Origin: a virus
Reading direction: 5' to 3' (one strand)
DNA: 48,106 nt
Virus record (IMG/VR): IMGVR_UViG_3300033147_000207
Coordinates: 1-48,106 of that record
Translations under genes and position numbers: made by a program
In this document: positions 44,817-48,106 of the stretch, piece by piece
How positions within the stretch are numbered: position 1 is the stretch's first letter
Layout of the letters: each line of letters starts with the position of its first letter
Notes under the pieces: generated by a model
The model's database searches: none
Seen by the model: only the letters and a program-made list of their open reading frames with translations
Told to the model about the DNA's origin: nothing

Positions 44817-45345
44817 GGTTCTTCTCCCATTGTTTAACGGCGGCAGCGCCCAAATCCGTGTCCCACAATCGGGCGACGGAGAGATGCAAGTCGTCGGGCT
44901 CAAACAGTTTCGGTTGCTTCGTAGTGCATAGCGCCAAGCGCCCTTCGATCGGTTTCATCCCGGTGTGGTGCAAAGCGCAACGGTCTTTCTCCAGAAAGAC
45001 GCACTTCGCGTGGTACCAATCGTGTCTGTAAGGGTTAAACTCGATAAGCGAGTCCAAGCCTCCCATCAGGTCGCGGCGCTCACCGTCAATCTTCAATTTG
45101 GCTTCAGCGGAAACGGTCGGGCACAAAACAGGAACGCTGTCCCAGTTGTCTTCGCTGAACCCACCGAACCACCAGGCCATTTGCAACCGATCGGTGTGAC
45201 CAGCTTGCATCAGCGCCAATGCCTCGACTGGTGAAGGCCAGCACGGTGCGCGGTTGCACATCGCAACGCAACGGGCACAGGCGCATTCTCTCGCCTTCCC
45301 CCCGATTCGTAGCAGCGTTTCGCGCGCAGCAGCCAAAGTGGTCAC
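44800..45345 (-). CDS. Conserved Cys-rich phage protein (181 aa)
   Basis: MTTLAAARETLLRI leads to CACARCVAMCNRAPCWPSPV with four closely spaced cysteines, then EALALMQAG, LCPTVSAEAKLKIDG, KCVFLEKDRCALHHTGMKPI, GRLALC near the end. The layout (Cys knuckles, '..EA..LM.AG', 'C.FL....C.LH..GMKP..GR') matches a recurring but unnamed phage family, probably zinc- or Fe-S-binding. Starts at GTG 45345 (GTGA overlap). Function unknown. Confidence 0.75.
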   Translation of the reverse strand: MTTLAAARETLLRIGGKARECACARCVAMCNRAPCWPSPVEALALMQAGHTDRLQMAWWFGGFSEDNWDSVPVLCPTVSAEAKLKIDGERRDLMGGLDSLIEFNPYRHDWYHAKCVFLEKDRCALHHTGMKPIEGRLALCTTKQPKLFEPDDLHLSVARLWDTDLGAAAVKQWEKNRAATT

Positions 45346-45572
45346 GCGCACAGCCCGGCGTCCCGATCCCGGTCTTCCCGGATCGAGGCGATCTCATCGA
45401 GCATGCACTTCTCGCAGACTTTGTTCAGTTCGATCAAGCCGGCGTCACAACTTTCCGGGCAAGCGGAGCGAGCGCCCTCGGCGCCATCCACTTCCGGGTC
45501 GCCGTCGGTAATGAAACCGTCGCCGTCGCAGTCGTAACAGATTTCCGGGTCGCACCAGTCGCAAGTACCCAT
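45342..45572 (-). CDS. Small zinc-knuckle protein (76 aa)
   Basis: MGTCDWCDPEICYDCDGDGF has three cysteine pairs reminiscent of DnaJ-type zinc knuckles; later CPESCDAG and VCEKC add two more pairs. AGGAG lies upstream of ATG 45572. It is the first full gene after the promoter at 45735-45763, behind the minigene and hairpin leader. A zinc-dependent adaptor is plausible; no family name. Confidence 0.75.
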   Translation of the reverse strand: MGTCDWCDPEICYDCDGDGFITDGDPEVDGAEGARSACPESCDAGLIELNKVCEKCMLDEIASIREDRDRDAGLCA

Positions 45573-45624
45573 CGTGAGCTCCTGAAGGAAAAAGTAACTG
45601 CCCCGAAACGGAAGCAATTTTCGG

Positions 45625-45673
45625 TGAGCAGACGCTGCATCGCACGGGTTAAATGGAAGGCAGCGTCTGCTCA
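45625..45673. promoter_or_regulatory. 14-bp inverted repeat in the leader
   Basis: TGAGCAGACGCTGC (45625-45638) and GCAGCGTCTGCTCA (45660-45673) are perfect inverted repeats with a 21-base loop. On the minus-strand transcript the stem lies between the minigene and the gene starting at 45572. No T-run follows, so it is more likely an operator, an RNase III or attenuation structure than a terminator. Confidence 0.75.
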
Positions 45674-45684
45674 GCGAAACGTGC

Positions 45685-45693
45685 TTACTTCAT
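45685..45693 (-). other. Two-codon minigene ATG-AAG-TAA
   Basis: On the minus strand a GAGGAG Shine-Dalgarno (45705-45700) is followed by ATG AAG TAA, about 35 bases downstream of the promoter's -10 box. Such minigenes are known in lambda (bar sites), where they sequester peptidyl-tRNA. Here it could limit or couple translation of the leader. Confidence 0.55.
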
Positions 45694-45734
45694 CGGCGTC
45701 TCCTCGTGTTGTCGTAAGTCTCGATCTATTGTGT

Positions 45735-45763
45735 ATAGTATCAGACTTGTTTGCGTTTGTCAA
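45735..45763 (-). promoter_or_regulatory. Strong sigma70-type promoter
   Basis: Minus strand: -35 TTGACA (45763-45758, perfect), 17-bp spacer, -10 TACTAT (45740-45735). Transcription would start near 45728 and run through the minigene, hairpin and into 45572..45342 and the AAA+ module. Confidence 0.8.
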
Positions 45764-45806
45764 GTGCACTTGCACGATTGTGGCAGCGTTTGCCAGGACC
45801 GGTTTC

Positions 45807-45947
45807 TCAGCAACCGGACAGCAAATGCTCAAGCACCCAGGCCATCCAGCTCGGCTCAGTCCCGGTGAAGGCGGCGAGCTTCAGCAGCAGCTCGAGCAGC
45901 AGCGCAAAGATCGGGCACCACACGGCGCGGTTAATCGGGAGACTCAT
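45807..45947 (-). CDS. Small membrane protein (46 aa)
   Basis: MSLPINRAVWCPIFALLLEL then LLKLAAF gives a hydrophobic helix (about 8-27), with a C-terminal helix ending in cysteine. AAAGGA precedes ATG 45947. It is upstream of the promoter at 45735-45763, at the end of the preceding early block. Not recognised. Confidence 0.65.
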   Translation of the reverse strand: MSLPINRAVWCPIFALLLELLLKLAAFTGTEPSWMAWVLEHLLSGC

Positions 45948-46018
45948 CTCGGTTTCCTTTCTTCGGGGGATAGTGGGAAAGTCGGCCGGCAACGCCCCGA
46001 TCGCTGCGGCCTGGTGGT

Positions 46019-46046
46019 GGCGGCAACGGGTTCCCCCGTCACCGCC
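46019..46046. repeat. Early-gap 11-bp repeat (copy 1) within a hairpin
   Basis: GGCGGCAACGG (46019-46029) is identical to copies at 46492, 46812, 47205 and 47831. Here it forms half of a hairpin: GGCGG with CCGCC (46042-46046) and ACGGG with CCCGT (46035-46039), loop TTCC. Confidence 0.8.
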
Positions 46047-46055
46047 GGTGGTGAA

Positions 46056-46307
46056 TCAAATCAAGGACACGTTGGTAACGTGAAACACTTTCATTTCCCC
46101 GGTCGGCTCGGCCCCACGAAGGGAGTTCCCTCGCGTGTCAACGGTGTCGGCCCAGATCTCCAAGACGACCCAGGTTTCCCCGCGGCGCTGGAACACATCC
46201 ACGAGCACAGCATAGGTCCCGGAGGCGTTGACGCGGCAGTTCGGTTCTTCGAGCCAGTCGCCTTCGCGGCGTTGAAGGTCCCCTTTCGGGATGTCGGTGG
46301 CAGTCAT
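46056..46307 (-). CDS. Hypothetical early protein (83 aa)
   Basis: MTATDIPKGDLQRREGDWLE, RVNASGTYAVLVDVFQRRGE, WVVLEIWADTVDTRG then MKVFHVTNVSLI: a compact beta-rich protein. ATG 46307 has GGAG seven bases upstream and overlaps the preceding short frame (ATGA). Not recognised. Confidence 0.7.
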   Translation of the reverse strand: MTATDIPKGDLQRREGDWLEEPNCRVNASGTYAVLVDVFQRRGETWVVLEIWADTVDTRGNSLRGAEPTGEMKVFHVTNVSLI

Positions 46308-46378
46308 TTCAGATCTCCATGGACCCAATCGCGGATCAGGTCGGGAAGGGAAAGAAGGAACAGAAGTAGATTTCTCAC
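46304..46378 (-). CDS. Possible 24-aa hydrophobic peptide
   Basis: GTG 46378 encodes MRNLLLFLLSLPDLIRDWVH plus GDLK, ending in TGA that overlaps the next start (ATGA). It starts two bases after the upstream stop. No good ribosome site is present, so coupling would be needed. Tentative. Confidence 0.4.
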   Translation of the reverse strand: MRNLLLFLLSLPDLIRDWVHGDLK

Positions 46379-46380
46379 GG

Positions 46381-46479
46381 TCAGCCCCGGATCACATAAC
46401 GGATGTCGTCTCGCCAGAACTCAGGTTGCCATTGCAGTATTCGCATCTCGAAAAGGATGTAGCGAAGTCGGTTCAACAT
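46381..46479 (-). CDS. Small hypothetical early protein (32 aa)
   Basis: MLNRLRYILFEMRILQWQPE then FWRDDIRYVIRG, helical and basic. The ATG at 46479 has GGGAG five bases upstream, in turn preceded by the 11-bp early-gap repeat (46492-46502). This shared leader supports a real gene. Confidence 0.6.
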   Translation of the reverse strand: MLNRLRYILFEMRILQWQPEFWRDDIRYVIRG

Positions 46480-46491
46480 GGCGGCTCCCAC

Positions 46492-46502
46492 GGCGGCAAC
46501 GG
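46492..46502. repeat. Early-gap 11-bp repeat (copy 2)
   Basis: GGCGGCAACGG, just upstream of the ribosome site of the 32-aa gene; read on the minus strand it is CCGTTGCCGCC. Confidence 0.85.
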
Positions 46503-46531
46503 CTCGATCGCCGATGCCGCCGGTGCGGAAG

Positions 46532-46795
46532 TTACATCAGGAAGTTCTCGTCCATCGCGTCCAGCTCGGAGAGGAACGCGGCGACGGGCGTTTTCGTGGC
46601 GACAACGCACAGGCGAATGTCGGCGCCCTTCAGCGCGTGGTTCAGCAGCAGCGTCTGGTAGTAACGCACGGCTTTGTTCTTGGACAGCGGCGGCATCATC
46701 AGGTCGAGACGGGACCAATTCCGTTTGTCGGATCGGATCGGCCCGGTCGGGTCGGGGTAGCACGGTGCGTAGAGTCGAACACGGCGCGGTTGCAT
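46532..46795 (-). CDS. Hypothetical early protein (87 aa)
   Basis: MQPRRVRLYAPCYPDPTGPI, then RNWSRLDLMMPPLSKNKAVR and YYQTLLLNHALKGADIRLCV, VATKTPVAAFLSELDAMDEN. Mixed alpha/beta with no clear motif. AGGAG seven bases before ATG 46795, with the 11-bp repeat (46812-46822) in front; the leader is nearly the same as for the gene at 47191. Not recognised. Confidence 0.7.
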   Translation of the reverse strand: MQPRRVRLYAPCYPDPTGPIRSDKRNWSRLDLMMPPLSKNKAVRYYQTLLLNHALKGADIRLCVVATKTPVAAFLSELDAMDENFLM

Positions 46796-46811
46796 CGGTG
46801 GCTCCTGCGGA

Positions 46812-46827
46812 GGCGGCAACGGCCGCC
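46812..46827. repeat. Early-gap 11-bp repeat (copy 3) forming a small hairpin
   Basis: GGCGGCAACGG at 46812-46822; GGCGGC (46812-46817) also pairs with GCCGCC (46822-46827) across the loop AACG. Confidence 0.8.
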
Positions 46828-46840
46828 CCCGGTTCGGTCG

Positions 46841-47191
46841 TTAGTTGTGGTTGGAATCTTCCAGCGGGATCGCGTTGCCGATCTTGCATCCGGCTTGCAA
46901 GGCGCGGATCTGGTTGCGGGCTTCGCACAGGTGCGTTCGGATTTCCTGAAGGCGGCATTGCAGTTGCGAGGCGATCAGGCCATGGCGGAGCGCGGCGGTG
47001 TCAGCGCGGCTGTCGGAGGAGTCGTCGACGGGAACATCCAACGCGGCTACGAAGTCGAACAGATCTTCACTCAACGATCCAATCGGGAGGCCAGCGGTGC
47101 GCGGCAAGTTGCGCGAAAGGTTCGTGTCGGCATTCTCGATCTGGGTCAGGGCTCGGTCGAGCGTCTGGTTGGAGAAGGTGAAATATCTCAT
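46841..47191 (-). CDS. Hypothetical early protein (116 aa)
   Basis: MRYFTFSNQTLDRALTQIEN, ADTNLSRNLPRTAGLPIGSL, SEDLFDFVAALDVPVDDSSD, followed by long helices (LIASQLQCRLQEIRTHLCEA, RNQIRALQAGCKI). Mostly alpha-helical. AGGAG precedes ATG 47191, with the 11-bp repeat at 47205-47215 just upstream. Upstream extension to 47458 overlaps the next gene in low-quality sequence and is rejected. Not recognised. Confidence 0.7.
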   Translation of the reverse strand: MRYFTFSNQTLDRALTQIENADTNLSRNLPRTAGLPIGSLSEDLFDFVAALDVPVDDSSDSRADTAALRHGLIASQLQCRLQEIRTHLCEARNQIRALQAGCKIGNAIPLEDSNHN

Positions 47192-47204
47192 CGGTGGCTC
47201 CTGC

Positions 47205-47215
47205 GGCGGCAACGG
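47205..47215. repeat. Early-gap 11-bp repeat (copy 4)
   Basis: GGCGGCAACGG, directly upstream of AGGAGCC and the start of the gene at 47191. On the minus strand the leader reads CCGTTGCCGCC, then GCAGGAGCCACCGATG. Confidence 0.85.
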
Positions 47216-47236
47216 CCCGGCGCGGCTTGGTCGGTT

Positions 47237-47262
47237 GGGGGCGCTCGGAAGTGAGCGCCCCC
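47237..47262. terminator. 10-bp GC-rich stem-loop after the 161-aa gene
   Basis: GGGGGCGCTC (47237-47246) and GAGCGCCCCC (47253-47262) with a 6-base loop, between the stop at 47274 and the next start at 47191. No T-run on the minus side; probable mRNA end or attenuation structure. Confidence 0.65.
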
Positions 47263-47273
47263 GGTTCGGTCGG

Positions 47274-47759
47274 TTACGCGGCGAACGGCAGCAGGATCTC
47301 GTAGGTGTAGATTCCGGACGGGCGCTGGGCTTGCAGGACGAGGAGCTGGACGGTGATCTGGTTTTTGGCGACTCCCAGTTTGCGCTCGGTGACGGCGATG
47401 CGGATGGCATCGCGCTTTTTGAGGTTCTTCTGGAACGTCTTGAAGATCTGGTTTCCATTCCCGATCAGGAGCGCGTTGCGGGTGGCGGCGTTCGGCATTT
47501 TGAGGTTGCCGGGCGTGGAGACGGGAACGTCTCGGTGAGCGGCGACGGCGGCGAACGGATCGTTTTCGCGGCGGCTCTTGGTCTTGTGGCAGCGCAGGAT
47601 CTCGGCTTCGGGGACGGTGATCTGGTCGCAGGTTTTGAGGGCGCGCAGGTCAACGTCGGTGAGTTGGGTGAATCCGGTTCGGATCTTGTCGGGCGTGAGC
47701 GTTCGGCGCTCGCGCTTCTCTTCGGCGGTCTTCGGGGTCTTGGGGGTACGTTTCGACAT
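47274..47759 (-). CDS. Hypothetical early protein (161 aa)
   Basis: The Lys/Arg-rich start MSKRTPKTPKTAEEKRERRT is followed by a globular part (FTQLTDVDLRALKTCDQITV, HRDVPVSTPGNLKMPN, IGNGNQIFKTFQKNLKKRDA) and a beta-rich end (AKNQITVQLLVLQAQR, GIYTYEILLPFAA). The basic N-terminus suggests nucleic-acid contact. GGAG lies six bases before ATG 47759; further in-frame sequence to 47912 includes poor composition. Not recognised. Confidence 0.7.
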   Translation of the reverse strand: MSKRTPKTPKTAEEKRERRTLTPDKIRTGFTQLTDVDLRALKTCDQITVPEAEILRCHKTKSRRENDPFAAVAAHRDVPVSTPGNLKMPNAATRNALLIGNGNQIFKTFQKNLKKRDAIRIAVTERKLGVAKNQITVQLLVLQAQRPSGIYTYEILLPFAA

Positions 47760-47830
47760 TTGGGACTCCAATGCGCTCTCGCGCGGTTTGTGAATCACGT
47801 TCGTGCGATTCGTGGAGCGTTCGATTCGTC

Positions 47831-47841
47831 GGCGGCAACGG
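47831..47841. repeat. Early-gap 11-bp repeat (copy 5)
   Basis: GGCGGCAACGG in the gap between the genes at 47860..48060 and 47274..47759, here 72 bp from the downstream start codon rather than adjacent. Confidence 0.8.
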
Positions 47842-47859
47842 ATTGAACGCTCAGGCGAA

Positions 47860-48060
47860 TTACGCGAAGCGGGCAACGAGGCGGATCGAGTGGGGCGAGC
47901 AGCACAATTCACGGGCGAGTCGACGGGCGCGGCGCGCGGCCTGTTTTAGCGAGCGGTGAATTCGGGGCGTCGGGTCGTGTCGCTTCTCGGAAAGTTCGCC
48001 ATTCGTGAGCGTTCGGCCAATTGCGATTTGGTACGTGGTTTTCGTGGTCGAGTTCTTCAT
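47860..48060 (-). CDS. Small basic early protein (66 aa)
   Basis: MKNSTTKTTYQIAIGRTLTN, GELSEKRHDPTPRIHRSLKQ, AARRARRLARELCCSPHSIR, then a short tail. Highly basic helix (residues about 37-50). GGAG six bases before ATG 48060. The first 68 bases of the window repeat its 5' part. Nucleic-acid binding is likely from charge; not recognised. Confidence 0.7.
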   Translation of the reverse strand: MKNSTTKTTYQIAIGRTLTNGELSEKRHDPTPRIHRSLKQAARRARRLARELCCSPHSIRLVARFA

Positions 48061-48106
48061 TTGATTCTCCAGTTGCGCGTTGCGCGGTTCGTGTGCGCTC
48101 GCACGA
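47993..48106. repeat. Terminal direct repeat, right copy
   Basis: Exact copy of 1..114. The unique genome length is therefore 47992 bases, and the gene at 47860..48060 continues upstream into bases 69 onward of the left end. Confidence 0.97.

Overview
The window is an essentially complete, GC-rich genome of a tailed phage (Caudoviricetes, lambda-like long-tailed virion) assembled as a circle: the first 114 bases recur exactly at the end (47993..48106), leaving 47992 unique bases. All convincing genes lie on the minus strand, so the map reads from high to low coordinates through the artificial ends. Hallmarks are a terminase large subunit, a portal fused to a MuF-like head protein, a protease with a nested scaffold gene, major capsid and tail tube proteins, a tape measure protein and a giant tail-tip protein. 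The host is probably Gram-negative: there is a lipobox-bearing lipoprotein, a compact M15 endolysin and a run of membrane proteins in the lysis region. This is inferred; nothing identifies the host directly. No integrase, ParA, tRNA or CRISPR array was seen.

Layout in the direction of transcription. (1) 1138..428 is non-coding. It holds a terminator for the late genes and direct and inverted repeats, and is a likely regulatory or origin region. (2) 427..143, then across the contig join to about 45.3 kb, are small early genes with strong AGGAG ribosome sites. Five gaps carry an identical 11-bp repeat, and a sigma70-type promoter at 45.75 kb is followed by a two-codon minigene and a 14-bp hairpin. 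(3) 45.3-41.5 kb holds Cys-rich proteins and a tightly overlapping module: an AAA+ ATPase whose Walker B segment precedes its P-loop, a Ycf35/DUF1257-like protein, a DUF2997-like protein and a DUF3150-like protein. (4) 41.5-32 kb is DNA metabolism: HTH regulator, ERF annealing protein, HNH-AP2 nuclease, Cas4/RecB-like Fe-S nuclease, a replication initiator gene with an internal iteron-like array, a ParB with HTH, and a RusA-like resolvase. No DNA polymerase or replicative helicase is seen, so replication probably uses the host replisome. (5) 32-29.3 kb holds small accessory genes, including two exported Cys-rich proteins and an ASCH-like protein, ending at a 20-bp parS-like palindrome. (6) 29.3-15.7 kb runs from a ParB/Srx-like protein and an ABC ATPase-GNAT fusion through packaging, head, connector and tail tube genes. 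(7) 15.6-4.5 kb is tail assembly: chaperone G with a -1 frame T extension, tape measure, an M-like protein, and a 2261-residue protein combining L-like Fe-S, J-like hub and several jelly-roll modules. (8) 4.5-1.1 kb holds a methyltransferase and a lysis region with the endolysin among seven membrane or exported proteins.

Genes are packed with ATGA, GTGA or TGATG overlaps, so translation is probably coupled over long stretches. This overlap pattern and the Shine-Dalgarno sites were used to correct many start codons.
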